Assembly (NCBI GenBank): GCA_012845835.1 | Contig: JABAKD010000029.1 | Coordinates: 15,665,453-15,729,452 of the forward strand | DNA from: Undaria pinnatifida | Lineage: Eukaryota; Sar; Phaeophyceae; Laminariales; Alariaceae | Direction: 5' to 3' | Length of the DNA stretch: 64,000 nucleotides | Shown here: in pieces, positions 29,735-40,854 of the stretch | Position numbering within the stretch: position 1 is the first letter of the stretch | Layout of the letters: every line of letters starts with the position of its first letter | The notes under the pieces: generated by a model | Databases searched by the model: none | What the model was told of the DNA's origin: nothing | What the model saw: the letters and a program-made list of their open reading frames with translations, nothing else | Translations under genes and position numbers: made by a program

Positions 29735-32237
29735 TACAGGGCCCGATGGTCTCCCGGCCGAGCTCTTGAAGGTTTTGGCCGACGAAGGAGAATGGAACAC
29801 CCTCGGAAACTTCCACGATATCATCGTCGCTGTGTGGAGGGGGGATGGCGTACCGCAACAATGGAAATATGCAACGATTAAGGTGCTTCACAAGAAGAAA
29901 GACCGGACTGAGTGTGGCAATTATCGTCACATCTCCTTCGTGGCTCACGCCGGCAAAGTACTCCTCAAAGTCATCGCTGGTCGCCTGACTGAGTGACTAT
30001 TGCGAACGCGAGAACATTCTGCCAGAGGAACAGTGTTGGTTCAGACGCCAACGCTCGACGGTTGACATGATGTTCGTAGTACGACGACTGCAGGAACTGG
30101 CGCGGAAGAAGGACACCCCCTTGTACATGTGCTTTATCGACCTCACCAAAGCATACGACTCCGTCGACCGAAGCCTTCTGTGGGATGTCCTTGCTCGTTT
30201 TTGCGTGCCACCGAGAACGCTCGACGTCATCCGCCATTTCCACGACAGTATGCAAGCATTCGTGCGGCTGGATGATGGAGAGTGCTCGGATAAGTTCGAC
30301 GTGGGGCAAGGTCTCAGGCAAGGATGCGTGCTCGCGCCACTGCTGATTAACATGTTTTTCACGGGTACTGCGTGTGGCCGAGAAACGTTTCCTCGCTGAT
30401 GCAGCCATCACGGACAACATGGTGCAGCTCCAGCGAAAGGAGGAAGGCGAGAAGAAGGACAGGCAAAGTCGACGGACGGAAGGGAAGGGATGGGGAGGGG
30501 GTGCAGAGATTTTGGGGTATGCTGTACGCGGATGATGCGGGCATAAGTATCGCGATAATCAGAAGGGCTGGAGAGGATTATGACTGTGATCGTGACTGCG
30601 TGCTCGTCGTTCGGGCTTACAGTATCCGATGCAAAAACAGAGATAATGTGCGTGGAAAACAAAAGCGGGGGGAAGGTGTGCTTCAAGATCAATGCAGCCG
30701 GCCAGATATGCGAACAAAAAATCCAGTTTGTATACTTGGACGGAACTATCACCGCAAACAGAGACCTAAGCATTAAAATGACGCGGCGTCTTCAGAGGGC
30801 CTGGGCGTGCTTCCAGCAGTACAAGAAAATCTATGATCGCCCATGTGTGCGTTCACGGTTGAAGGTGCGGTTGCTGAAAGTTGAGGTGGTCGAGACACTG
30901 CTGTACGGTTGCATGACGTGGAGCCCGAAGAAGCCTGACTATGACAGGCTACGACGGGTTCACCGCTCCATGCTCCTCCGCTGCCTTGAATGGCGGAAAC
31001 GGAAGTGCGACGACCACACCCTCTCGTACGCCAACGCGCTTGCCCAGACAGGTTCCGAGAGCGTTTGAGGCGATAGTGCGCAAACGGAGGATTGTGTTTG
31101 GGGGATTCGTCGCACGTATGTGGGAGGAGCGTCTGCCACAGAGTGTGATGTTTGGGGAATTTGTTGGGGGTAAGGGCTACTCAGTGGGGCAAGAGAAAGA
31201 CTGGATGAATCATCCGAAGGAGGATATGTCGGTCTTTGGAATGAAACTCGAAGGACATGGCGAAAGGCTTCTCAGAAGGCTGGCAGATGGTTTCTACGAG
31301 TAGAGGAGGGAGCCGAGTTGTTCATGCGGAATTGGCATAAAATGGAGAGACGAAAAGCTGCAGAGCGACGCGCAAAAGCTGCGGCAGCGCCATCCACCGT
31401 TGGCATCTCCAAGCGGGCGGTGGGGGGGGGAAGGGGGGGGGGGAGGGGGGAGGGGGGGAGGGGGAAAGGGAGGAAGGGGGGAGGAGGGGAAGGGGGGGGC
31501 GTCATGCCCAAGAGACGAAAGTCTGGGTTGCCATCATCGTATTGAAAGTTGTGGGCGTTGCGATGGCCGTCACAAGATTGCATAAGACCGCCATGACTTC
31601 TTCGCCATGGCGCGTTTTCTCCCAGGTGCCATTGATGATGGACGTGATACCCTATGTTAGCCCAATGCCATTCTTAGTCAATTCTTAGGGTCTGCTATTA
31701 ATAGTATAACATTTTTCTTCCTTTTCTTTTTCTTTTTCCTTTTTCTCTTGTTTTTCCTCGCTTCTTGCTTCCTCTTCTTGTCTTGTCTTTTCTTGCTTTT
31801 CTTGTCTTTTTCTTCTCTTTCTCTTTCTTTTGTTTTGTTTCGTTTTCTTTTCTTTTCTTTCCTTTCCGTTATCTTCGTTTCTTTTTTTTGTTTCTTTTCT
31901 CTAATTGACTTACGCCTGTCGTGCGTATGCGTAGTGCTAAATACTACGTGTAAAATATACGTGGTAGTCTTCCTTGGGTGGCAATCGGAATAGTTGGTTT
32001 CTCCAGGCGTGAGTAATGGGACGTATGCACCGGCATGGACGTGGCACATCGTAGACTGGCTCCCGATTTCACTTTTATATGTTCCTGGTGGAGGCATGAA
32101 TTGCGTCATCTGTGATCTATGCTTGTACCACCTTGGGTTGATTGTGCGTTTTTCCCTGGGGTATTCCTCAGCTCCAGAGTGACTGACTGGAGAGCCTGTC
32201 CTGTGACCACGGACTTCATTATGCGAGTTAATGTGAG

Positions 32238-32327
<90 letters not shown>

Positions 32328-32328
32328 C
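29735..32328 (+). mobile_element. LINE-CAA, longest copy: RT through 3' (CAA)n
   Basis: A 2.6-kb 5'-truncated non-LTR retrotransposon. The RT coding region (29740-31305) is followed by a G-rich tract (31420-31500) and a 3' UTR (TGCCCAAGAGACGAAAGTCTG onward). A CT-rich tract (31700-31900) follows, then the conserved terminal 400 bp with GACGTGGCACATCGTAGACT and CCTGTCCTGTGACCACGGAC. It ends in a long (CAA)n array at 32239-32326. The terminal trinucleotide array is the 3' end of every copy in the window, so it is part of the element rather than a chance microsatellite. The last 70 bases before it are almost the same in the copies at 18440, 21700 and 12190. Confidence 0.85.
29740..31305 (+). pseudogene. 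Non-LTR reverse transcriptase with frameshifts
   Basis: RVT_1-type motifs occur in order: [11 protein letters not shown] (29740), [20 protein letters not shown] (29920-29980), the motif A segment [14 protein letters not shown] (30129-30170), the motif B segment [14 protein letters not shown] (30305-30347), the catalytic YADDAG (LYADDAG at ~30523-30543) and FGLTVSDAKTEIM (30610-30648). A post-RT segment (SRLKVRLLKVEVVETLLYGC, DYDRLRRVHRSMLLRC) follows. The catalytic Asp pair is intact, but at least three frame changes and a stop at 29994-29996 break the ORF. The enzyme would reverse-transcribe element RNA at a nicked target. The matching endonuclease domain may be the type seen at 57988-58530. 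Confidence 0.85.
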
Positions 32329-32369
32329 CGGTACATTCCACAGCTGTCAGATTTGATTTCCCTTTGTTC

Positions 32370-32670
32370 AAAAAATTATATTATAAAAAGCTGTGAGATC
32401 GAAGATTTCGTCGAAACTCATCTTTGCAAGCTGTGTGTGATACTCCGATCGCGCGCATTACGAGTTGTGTGTCCTCATTTATATTATAAAATATGAAAAT
32501 ACACTCCAGCTGTGAGATCGAATATTTTGTATGTATAGTCTATTACCTTCATTTAATGAGGACACACAACATCCCGTAATACGCGAGATCGGAATATCAC
32601 CTACACCTTGCAGAGATGAGTTTCGACAAAATCTTCGATCTCACCGCTCGCTGGAGTAGACTATATTTCT
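32370..32670. repeat. Family A heads in inverted arrangement
   Basis: A plus-strand head (32390-32480), a second short plus-strand head (32503-32530) and a minus-strand head (32665-32555), all within 300 bp. The outer plus and minus copies form an inverted repeat with ~95-bp arms. They lie ~45 bp downstream of the LINE (CAA)n. Confidence 0.75.
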
Positions 32671-32679
32671 AGTTTTATA

Positions 32680-33275
32680 ATATATTTCATTTATTATATA
32701 CCTCATTCTACTAACAATCCGATAAGGGGTTCAGACGTGAAATTTTCAATCGGAAAAATGAAAGAAATATAGGGACGATTCCAGAACTCGTCACACAAAG
32801 ATCCCTTTTCTGCCGGGTAGATGGATGGAGCGTGTCTGGCCTATCAATAGCGCGTTCACCAGTACTGGGTGTAATCGAAGCACAAGGGTGGGTGCTGGTC
32901 GACACACGCACCCCTTTCTCACACTGTATTTACTTTTAGTATGTACTATGAAAAGCATTGCTGCATGCACGCTTTTTTCAGACGATCGATGTTACACTAT
33001 CAAATCACAAATATATCTCTTATTGTTCTTGGTCAAAATAAACGGGCCTAAACAACTTACGATTGATCTATTACAATTTGTTATACTCGCAGGAAGATTG
33101 ATAAGAGTCTTCGGTCACAAAACACAAGACAGAGACATGTATACGCTATTAAAGTAGCAAGACACTCAGCCATACAGTAACAAACGAAATAGAGAAATCA
33201 GTAATCACCGTAGATAAGGTACCAAACCACGTTTTTTGTCTTCCTTCCTTCCCAGTTACCTGAATGTCTGCCGTG
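32680..33275. other. Unassigned
   Basis: No domain recognised. A plus frame at 32825-33157 is open for 110 codons with mixed composition, but I recognise nothing in it and do not call it. Confidence 0.3.
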
Positions 33276-33282
33276 TACATGT

Positions 33283-33520
33283 TGGTACTTTTTTTTTTGG
33301 TCCTCCGGCGGACGGGGAAAAACAAAGACAACTTCCCCCTGTTTTTATACACATGCATCGTGCGTCGATTTAACTCAATTGCATTCGCGCAATCTAGCGT
33401 TAGTTGACGTGTCCTGTGGTTGACGCGAGAGCTATATACTATATACCTGGTATAGCGATAGCGCGAGCTATTCCTACCGGCGGTCTCCATTACTACTAGT
33501 CCCGCAGCGTAAGCTTACGT
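33283..33520 (-). mobile_element. Retroposon E, diverged copy
   Basis: On the plus strand it starts with a T-run (the poly-A tail of the minus strand), then GGTCCTCCGGCGGACGGGGA, CATCGTGCGTCGATTTAACTC, CGATAGCGCGAGCT and CCGCAGCGTAAGCT. It matches the copies at 40590 and 55980. Confidence 0.65.
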
Positions 33521-33529
33521 TTATTATTA

Positions 33530-34510
33530 TTGTGTTGTTCACACACAAACTCGCATTATCAAGTCTGTGAGGCTCCAGTCACTCTGGAGTGAGTGGATGA
33601 ATACAACAGGGAAAAAAAAAAACCAAACAGATAAAGTTCAAGATGGTACGCGTATAGTCTAGAATATATTTTGTAAAATTAAAAGTACGCTCCGTCCGGC
33701 TGTGAGATCGAAGATTTTGTCGAACATTATTTTTTTATGCTGTGTGTGTTATACTTCGATCGCGCGTACTACTGGGTGTGTGTCCTCCAGCCTCATTAAG
33801 TATATAGGTCGGCGACCCCCCTTGGAACTACAGCGCATCTTTTACCAGGGGCAACAGGGTGATGTTAGTCAGTCTGTGCGCGTGTACATGTCATCGATGA
33901 CCCACAGGGCATGCCTCCGCAAGAAAAAAATAGAGAGTTGAATAGGGAGTCAGCATATGTGCCAGGTCCATACATTGTACAGCATTGGTACAAACGTCTC
34001 ACCACTCGCGCCTGAAAAACCGACAACATATACGAGCAATGTACCGCTTGCCACCCAGAAAAGACTACCACGCATCATCTATTACATAGTAGTATCAATC
34101 GCTTCGCCTGCTACGCACGTCAGACACAATTCAATCAGAAAAATATGCTAAGAAAGAGAAAAGTAAGAGAGGGAAAAGTAAATGAAAGAATAGACAAGAA
34201 AACAAAGAAGAAAAACTTAAAAATGACAAGACAAGAAAAGACAAGACAACACGAAGAGGAAGCAAGGAAAGGGAAGATAAAAACTACTAGCAGACCCTTG
34301 TTTTGGACTCACTCAAGGCAGCACTGGGCTCATAGTAGAGCGGGTATCAAGGACATCAATGGCACTGTGGGAAGAACGCAACAAGGCGAAGAAGTCAGGG
34401 AAGCCTTACGCTAGCTTGTGCCGGCCATTGGAAGGCCCACAAAAATGTCAAGACAACGATGGCCAGACCTAGATTTAAGCCTGTTGGCCTGGACATCCCC
34501 CCTTCCCCCC
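33530..34510 (-). mobile_element. LINE-CAA 3' end with family A nested inside
   Basis: Read on the minus strand: GGGATGTCCAGGCCAACAGG, TCTGGCCATCGTTGTCTTGAC, TGTGGGCCTTCCAATGGCC, the CT-rich tract (plus 34140-34280), GGTACATTGCTCGTATATG, GACCTGGCACATATGCTGAC, CTCCAGAGTGACTGGAGCC and a short (CAA) remnant at 33530. Family A (33655-33905) interrupts it between AAAGTTCAAGATGGTACGC and AGTTGAATAGGGAGTCAGC. Confidence 0.7.
33655..33905 (+). repeat. Family A copy nested in the LINE tail
   Basis: GTATAGTCTAGAATATATTT precedes the head (CTGTGAGATCGAAGATTTTG). The copy ends after GTGATGTTAGTCAGTCTGTGCGCG, at ~33890-33905. Confidence 0.75.
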
Positions 34511-34559
34511 CCCCCCCCCCCCGTCTTTCCCCCTCCCCTCCGCCCCCCCTCCCTTTTAG

Positions 34560-34795
34560 ACTGATGCGTGGGTATGTCGACCCGACCCGACATGTCCCCT
34601 GAGGCTCAGGTGCTGTGGGGACAGGCACCCGGAACGTCACCGTTCCGGGAGAGGTGGGACTTGAACAAGCTCACCCACCAGCAAAAAAACCTGGCTGCGA
34701 GAAAAATGTAGAAGAACAGTCTTCCGCCGGACTTGGTCCAGCTACGGCCCACCCTACCCATTCGGGCGTTGGCCCTCGCAGTAATGGATATCGTT
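34560..34795 (-). mobile_element. Retroposon E, 5' half
   Basis: The plus strand shares GTATGTCGACCCGACC, TGAGGCTCAGGT, GGGACTTGAACAAGCTCACCC and TTCCGCCGGACTTGGTCCAG, CCACCCTACCCATTCGGGCG with 56220-56420. On the element strand this is the 5' half, lacking the poly(A) end. Confidence 0.65.
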
Positions 34796-34959
34796 ATTCT
34801 ACAGCACGCGTAAGGTATTCATTCGTGGTGGTAGTCCTAACATGTTTTCCTGGCTTTCAGACCGGGCGCGTATTGCTATTGTTTGCGTTGCATAGCGATC
34901 GATGTGTAGCTGGCCTTACCCCGCTACACTCCCCCGCTGCCGAGTCTGCTGTCTACTGG

Positions 34960-35010
34960 TGAGTCTACTTGTTGTTGTTGTTGTTGTTCTCACATTAACT
35001 CGCAAAATCA
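34960..35010 (-). mobile_element. LINE-CAA 3' extremity
   Basis: (TTG)7 followed by TTCTCACATTAACTCGCAAAATCAA, the inverted last ~25 bp of the LINE. A tiny, severely truncated insertion. Confidence 0.7.
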
Positions 35011-35039
35011 ATCTGGCGAGTCTACGAACCGGTAGAAAC

Positions 35040-35464
35040 GAGTTTCTTATTCTACACATATATTATGAAAATTAAAATACACCCCAGCTGTGAGCTCGAA
35101 TATTTTGGCGAAACTCATCTTTGCAAGCTGTGTGTGATACTCCGATCATGAGTCTTACGGGTTGTGTGTCGGATATAGGTCGGCGACACCCCTTGCAACT
35201 ACAGTGTCAGATATATTGTAAAAAATGAAAATACACTCCAGCTGTGAGATCGAAGATTTCGTCGAAACTCATCTATGCAAGCTGTGTGTGATACTCCGAT
35301 CGCGCGCATTACGAGTTGTGTGTCCTCATTAAGGATTTAGGTCGGCGACTCCCCTTGCAACTACAGTGTAGCTATCAGGGTCAACAGGGTGATTTTAGTC
35401 AGTCTGTGCGCTGAAACTATAAAACCCGTTTCTGAGGAAACCCGTTTCTGAGGGGGACAAAATC
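35040..35464 (+). repeat. Two family A heads in tandem, left part of the interrupted copy
   Basis: A first head runs from 35075 to 35210, then the sequence restarts with a second head at 35230. The second runs on through GGGGACAAAATC at 35464, where the hAT-like element begins. The segment AACCCGTTTCTGAGG is duplicated at 35423-35450. Confidence 0.85.
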
Positions 35465-35570
35465 TAGGGCCTTACCCAATAAGCTAGCATATCTTTTAGC
35501 TTATATTGGCTTTGTGAGCTTATGGAAAAGCTTATGCCCGACCGAGCATAGCCACCATGCCAAATAGCTT

Positions 35571-36600
35571 ATGTGTGTGTGTTCTTCACATTAAACCGTT
35601 CTTCTACTCGTCGACATCCAGCACACCCAGTGTCCGTACTGATTCTTCACCCTAGAAAGATCAGCTCTGTGGTCACAAGCCACGACACAGAGATAATGCA
35701 TCGTAATGCATTCGACAACGCAATGTCATGCCCTAGTACTGGGTACGACAGGCACAACATACATACGTCAGCAACAGAAATACATTGGAAGAGAGAAATA
35801 CGAAATAAAAAAAAAAAAAAAGAAACAAACAAACAAAAACAAAAACAAAAAACAAAAAACAAAATAAGAAAACAAATAAAAACAAAGATAAAAATAAAAC
35901 AAAAAATGAAACAGACAAAATGAAGGGGAAATCGAAGAAACAACCCAACCGCAAAGGAGAGCCAAAGCTCGGAAAAGAAACATAATAAAATGAAATAAAA
36001 TAAAGTAAAGTAAAACCAAAATAAGATAATCCGAACACGAGCCAAAAACCTGGACACGCAAGGAGGGAACAAAGGGGAAAAAAATACCCCAGAGAAAGAC
36101 GAAAAGTGCTATGTACCTACTAGTCGGCCTGGTACCTTGCTACCCTGTCTGCCATCTCCTTCCTGCCTTCGTCCACCGCGGTCTCCCTTCTATTCCTCCT
36201 GTTGCCCCCCCTGCCCCCATTCCCTTGGACGGCTTTCCTTCTACTCCTCCTGTTTCCCCCCCTCCCCCCTTTGTGTTCTTCTCATTAAACCAAAATACCT
36301 TGTAAAAGAGAGAAACAACGAAAGAAACCAAGACAAAATAAATAAATAAATAAATAAAAAGGGGAGCCAAAGCACGGGAGATAGAAACATACCCCGAGCA
36401 TGAGCCAAAATGGACATGCAAGGGGGAAAGAAAGGGAAAGAGAAAAAATACCCCGGAAAAAAGAAACAAGTAGAAGAAGGAAGACTGGGAGGGCCAAATA
36501 AAACAGGCTCGTCACCTACCCACCATGCAAGACTCCCTTCATAAGGATAAGAAGGGGAAAGAAAAAAAATAAAATAAAATAAAATAAATAAATTCACGGA
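35571..36600 (+). mobile_element. Family C element nested in the hAT-like element
   Basis: Starts with (TG)n, then TTCTTCACATTAAACCGTTC, CACACCCAGTGTCCGTACTG, an A-rich tract (35805-35910) and AAATCGAAGAAACAACCC. It continues with a pyrimidine-rich block CTTCTATTCCTCCTGTTGCC (36188), a second TTCTTCTCATTAAACC (36278), (AATA)n and an A-rich 3' end. It is nearly identical to 52487-53485 over its whole length. The open frames in it are low-complexity and differ between copies; I regard it as non-coding. Confidence 0.8.
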
Positions 36601-37460
36601 AAAATCAAAGTACCAAGACATCACATTCCGAGCAGCCGCAGCAGTTGGCGGTACGAGTTATGTGGGAGCATAACAAGGGAAATCGAGCATAAAAGGTGGT
36701 TATGCCCGCCTTCATTTCAGGTGTATTTGTTCGAATGGTTGTCTGGCAGCACGGTGGAGACGCCAAATGGGTGGCCGTACGGTAATAATGCAATTCACGA
36801 GGCTTAATTACCCCTTTTGTCGGCTCTGTTTATCGCGATATTGGACGGTTCTACATAAGAACACTTGAACACGCACACACACGCGCGCGCGCCCACGCGC
36901 CCACGCGAGCACAAAAAATGCGGAGAGCGCAAGGGACGCAGCCGATCTTCCGATCTTCCGATCTTGCAGCGATGGCAACCGCTCTTCTCAAGTACAACAG
37001 GGGGCGGGGAAAGTAGCATTGCGTCGTGCGGGGTGCGGGGGTACTGGGTAGTCGGCTGTGTTTGGCTAGCTCGCTAGCTCTGTTTTTGCTGTCGAGTTTA
37101 GAGTAGAGAGTTCAAGCAAATTTTCCAATTGACATGGTGGGCAGTTCATGGTGGGCGGTGGTATGGAAAAGGCAGCAAGGCACTGCTGTGCGCACTGGTT
37201 GTGCTGTATATGGACACAACACAATAACACACGACAACATCAATCAGAAGTAGTATGATGTACGTAAACATACGAGTATACACTTTCGAAGTATATAGGA
37301 GCATAGACTACAGACTATATATAGACTATACGAATCGTTTAGTCTATATTTTACTTTTTCAGCACTGACACACCTGCACCTGCCATGTCGCTTGTAGAAA
37401 AAAAAAAAGAGCATAAGAACCCACGTTTCACGAGCATATCGACGACAAGCAGGAATGCCC
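36600..37460. other. Interior of the hAT-like element, nothing recognised
   Basis: Contains a CACACACGCGCGCGCG low-complexity run (36876-36906), three tandem copies of GATCTTCC (36950-36968) and TATAGACTA repeats (37300-37345). No transposase coding. Confidence 0.4.
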
Positions 37461-37657
37461 AACGAGTGTTAGACGAGCAAACACGCTTTCATCGAACAAA
37501 AATCAAGCTAGAGATGCAACAAAGAGCGAGCATAAGTCGAGCTTATCCGTGCAAAACTGGCATAAATCGCGAGCTTATTTCCAGTTTTAAAGCCTATGCT
37601 CGCTAAAAAAAAAAAGCTTATATTCAGAAAAAAAAAAGCTTATTGGGTAAGGCCCTA

Positions 37658-38080
37658 ACAAAATCTGACAGCTGTGGAGGGAAATGTATCCTTTCATCAA
37701 GTGAATCTTGTAAGTCGAATAACCGGTGAGGGGGGGGGGCGGAGTTTTGAAGGACGTGGGGGCCTGGTTTTGATCAAAAGCGAGCGGGTTTGGAGGGGGG
37801 GAGAAGGGGGGGGAAATTTGTACATGTAAGTTATAATCCTTTCAAGGAGATAAATCTGACGGTTTTGGCACCAGATTTTTTTTTTTTGGGGGGGGGGGTT
37901 GGGGCGAGGGTGGGGCGTGTGGGGCAGCTCAATATGTGCGTGGAAACTATACATTATTTTGAGGGGATAAGTGTGACGGTTTTAGAAATAATGCATCAGT
38001 TTATCATGTATATCCTGGGGTAAGTCGTACAATCAGTGAGTAGAGAGAGGGTGAAAGATATATGTATGCGATGTATGCAT
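37658..38080 (+). repeat. Right part of the family A copy split by the hAT element
   Basis: Resumes with ACAAAATCTGACAGCTGTGG, continues through the GTGAATCTTGTAAGTCG module, G-runs at 37729, 37794 and 37887, and the TATATCCTGGGGTAAGTCGT module. It ends at ~38075. Confidence 0.85.
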
Positions 38081-38094
38081 CATAAAAATAACAA

Positions 38095-38400
38095 TACGCC
38101 CCCCCCCCTCACCGGTTATTCCGCTTACAACAGGATTCACTTGATAAACTGATGCATTTCCTTCTACCGCTGTCAGATTTGTCCTCCTCAGAAACGGGTT
38201 TTATAGTTTCCGCGCACAGACTGACCAACATCACGCTGTTGACCCTGACAGCTACACTGTAATTGTAAGGGGAGTCGCCGACTTATATCCTTAATGAGGA
38301 CACAAAACCCGGTAATACGCGCGATCGGAGTATTACGCACAGCTTGCAAATATGAGTTTCCACAAAATATTTGATCTCACAGCTGGGGTGTATTTTTATT
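38095..38400 (-). repeat. Family A copy, inverted to the preceding one
   Basis: On the minus strand the head is at 38393-38240, followed by GGTTTTATAGTTTCC-type inverted modules down to the C-run at 38100. With 35216-38080 it forms a tail-to-tail inverted pair. Confidence 0.85.
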
Positions 38401-38723
38401 TCAATAATATATCAATACAATGGGACTCGTACGTAAAATACGATATTTCTCGTCTTTTTTTTGGATCGCTGCTATCAGGTGGCCAACTGTTTCTTCTCCT
38501 GCGGGGCAAGCAAGACTGCCATGAGTACGTTATGAAGAATGTCTGGATCTCGGCCGCGCTCCGTGGTGGTGCTCGGCGTATTAGAAATCACTGAACTGGC
38601 TATATTTGGCGAGGGATTGCGCTCCGCTTCTCTGACACGAGCAGGTCACTTGGAACACAACATTTTATTTAACAAGTTTTGATGAACTTTTTCTTTCTTA
38701 TTTTTTGTGTTGCTAGGAAAAAC

Positions 38724-38996
38724 ATGGCCCGCTACCCGCCCAGTCTTGAATCGCCTGCTCCGTTGCTCCGTTTTTATCACAACCTCTCAGAGGTTGCAGC
38801 AGTAGAAGCAGCAGTAGCCGCAGCAGTTGTGGCAGCTCAAAAAGCAGCAGCAGCTGGAGCAATGTACAGTGGCAGCAGCAGTACACATTTACCGAGAGCA
38901 GAATCTCTCGCGGCGGCGAGCACGGCCGACGGTACAGGCAGGGTTGTATCATGCTCGGAAATGGACCCTGTCATCTCGCTTGGTGTGCCCGTGTAG
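38724..38996 (+). CDS. Possible small Ala/Ser-rich protein
   Basis: The ATG at 38724 opens 90 codons. The protein begins MARYPPSLESPAPLLRFYHN and contains an alanine-rich, CAG/GCA-encoded stretch (EVAAVEAAVAAAVVAAQKAA), then a Ser-rich segment and a stop at 38996. It is preceded by a pyrimidine-rich tract and TGCTAG (38711-38716), a plausible 3' splice site, so it could be an internal or second exon. I recognise no domain. The Ala stretch may simply reflect a CAG-type microsatellite. Confidence 0.3.
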   Translation: MARYPPSLESPAPLLRFYHNLSEVAAVEAAVAAAVVAAQKAAAAGAMYSGSSSTHLPRAESLAAASTADGTGRVVSCSEMDPVISLGVPV

Positions 38997-38999
38997 GCC

Positions 39000-39720
39000 G
39001 AAACTCCAAGGCACCATAAATCATCATATTCAATAATTTACGTCCCCTAATTTTGCGCCCATCAAGAAACTAGGAACGCATCTTTCAAGCCGTGGGGTTG
39101 TCTATTGTCCGCCTGCTCGCTCGCTCAATCGTTCCATTTCGTGGGTAGTATATGTGTGTGACACGTCTAGTTCCTCGTTTCACGAAACACATGTTACGTG
39201 CGTTACCTGTGACTACCTTTTGCCTTGCGACATCCCCGGGACTTCACGTTACACACATGTAAGAATGTCGGAACAGTCTGGAGTTTGGCGGAACGAAGAG
39301 GAAATATCGGAGAACCGGGTAGCATAGGAGGGGGGGGTGGTTCCAGGGGAAGGAATAGCGGAAAATAGGAGGACCTCAGCAGCAACAACGTAGCACACCA
39401 GCAGCACACCAGCAGCGAGTATCGGACACAACAACCGGTAGAGGAAGAAGGGAGTAGCGCCCACGCGGCAGCGACAGCAGCAGCAGTAGCAGTAGGGAGA
39501 ACACGTCGGCAGGAGCATAGGGGTAGAGAGGTGGCACGGGGAGACACCAATCGCAATCTACATTTCTGGGCAGGAGAGTGCGCACGACAGATGATGCAGC
39601 TTCAATGGAAACAGCAGCAGCAACACAGGAGGGTCAGCAGATTAGAAGGAAGGTCGTACGACTTGACGTTACACACATCTCGAAAGGGGAATCTTGCAAT
39701 ATCATGATACATGATATGTG
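39000..39720. other. CAG/CTG-rich tract flanked by 18-bp direct repeats
   Basis: ACTTCACGTTACACACAT at 39241-39258 and ACTTGACGTTACACACAT at 39661-39678 flank ~400 bp rich in AGCAGCA-type triplets. Several frames stay open because of the triplets; none looks like a gene. Confidence 0.4.
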
Positions 39721-39724
39721 AAGA

Positions 39725-40290
39725 ATAAAAGAGCCAAAATGAAAATACCAAGGAAATATACGTATAGACTAGTAGTCTATAAATCTCTAAATATTATGAA
39801 AATTAAATTATTTTTATTTTATTTTCTCCGACCGAAGCGAGTTTCTAATCTACACCTGCGCCTCGCAATATAGGCTCCCATGAAAAAAATAGTTCGCGTG
39901 CGTGTATTCAACTAAACTTGATTTTAGTGTAGGATCATTTAGTTTTAGACTGCAGGTGACGGCAGACCACCACGGAGCAACAAAACACACACAACAGACC
40001 ACACGGGCAAAAACAGCAGCACACACCGCTCACACAGCCGGCACACAGCGCTCACACAGCGGGCAGCACACAGACAACGGGCGCAGCGGGCGACTATAGT
40101 GGCCAGCGGAGAGCGGGCATGGAGAGTGTGTGCCAGCTAGGGGTGTGTCCGCCGAATGTATCTACTGCTGTCTCGTGATGAAAGTAGGTCATCATGGAGA
40201 GACGTCCGTTGGGGGCGATTGACCTAAACTCGGTCCGTGCGCCAACGCCAGAAGGGTGACAGCAGACACGGCGGACGGGCTTGAGAGATA
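39725..40290. other. Unassigned, CACA-rich
   Basis: Contains a TATAGACTAGTAGTCTATA palindrome at 39764-39782 and a CACACAG-type cluster at 39985-40075. No gene recognised. Confidence 0.35.
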
Positions 40291-40293
40291 CCA

Positions 40294-40440
40294 ATGAGTT
40301 TCGACAGGGTAGGCAAGCTTGGAAACTCCGACACCACGAAGGCTAGGTTGCGGGAAGAGGTTAGGCTGGTGGACTTAGCACAAAGCACGCGGGGTAGGTA
40401 CACAGGCATGGGCGTCTTCAACGCCGTCGCGGCCAACTAA
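40294..40440 (+). CDS. Short open frame of unknown function, 48 codons
   Basis: Opens at an ATG and encodes a mixed-composition peptide (MSFDRVGKLGNSDTTKARLR at the start, TGMGVFNAVAAN at the end) before TAA at 40438. GC-rich codons contrast with the flanks. It could be a terminal exon or a transposon remnant; I do not recognise it. Confidence 0.2.
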   Translation: MSFDRVGKLGNSDTTKARLREEVRLVDLAQSTRGRYTGMGVFNAVAAN

Positions 40441-40589
40441 TGACCACATCAATTGCAATACAACAAACGTCACATCGGCTCTATTCCACCTGTGGTGCCC
40501 CTCGCAATCACACGAACCAACGGCCCGCGGACGCACACGTCTGACGACAGTTACAACTATCATATATATGTCGCTCGTTTTAGCGACAG

Positions 40590-40850
40590 CTATTGTATCT
40601 TCCTCCGGCGGATTGAGAAAAATGAAGCTCACCACACTTCCACGTATTTTCATACGCGTCGTGTGTCGATTTAACTCAGTTGCTTTCGTAGCCCAACGCT
40701 GGCGCACCCCTCGGATCCCATTGAAGGTATAGCCTAAGCTGTCCTCATCAGTGGTCTTCGTTACAACCCCGGCAGCGCAAGCTACCGTTGTGTAAGGATG
40801 CGTGTGTATGTCGACAAGGCCTGTCCCCTAAGGGTCAGGGTCGGTGGAGG
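40590..40850 (-). mobile_element. Retroposon E copy
   Basis: The plus strand reads CTTCCTCCGGCGGATTGAGA, CTCACCACACTTCCACGTAT, GTCGTGTGTCGATTTAACTCAG, CCCAACGCTGGC, CGGCAGCGCAAGCTACCG and TATGTCGACAAGGCCTGTCC. It ends where family A begins (40855), so part of the 5' half is missing. Confidence 0.75.
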
Positions 40851-40854
40851 TAGC

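Larger units (their letters stand above)
35465..37657. mobile_element. hAT-like DNA transposon (non-autonomous) with 8-bp TSD
   Basis: Terminal inverted repeats TAGGGCCTTACCCAATAAGC (left, 35465) and GCTTATTGGGTAAGGCCCTA (right, ending 37657) match perfectly over 20 bp. The target duplication ACAAAATC is found at 35457-35464 and 37658-37665. Joining the flanks restores an uninterrupted family A sequence (GGGGGACAAAATCTGACAGC), which proves the boundaries. TIRs starting TAGGG and an 8-bp TSD are hallmarks of hAT elements. Subterminal AAGCTTAT/AGCTTAT words occur several times at both ends and may be transposase-binding sites. No transposase or BED/dimerisation domain was recognised inside. About 1 kb of the interior is a family C insertion. 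Confidence 0.9.

Noticed and set aside
35573-36072. Hydrophobic FYFILFHF-type frames in family C as membrane proteins
   Set aside because: They are reverse translations of A-rich low-complexity DNA, and they differ in frame between nearly identical copies.
36945-36970. Illumina adapter contamination (CTTCCGATCT)
   Set aside because: It is three tandem copies of an 8-mer GATCTTCC in genomic context; the rest of the adapter is absent.
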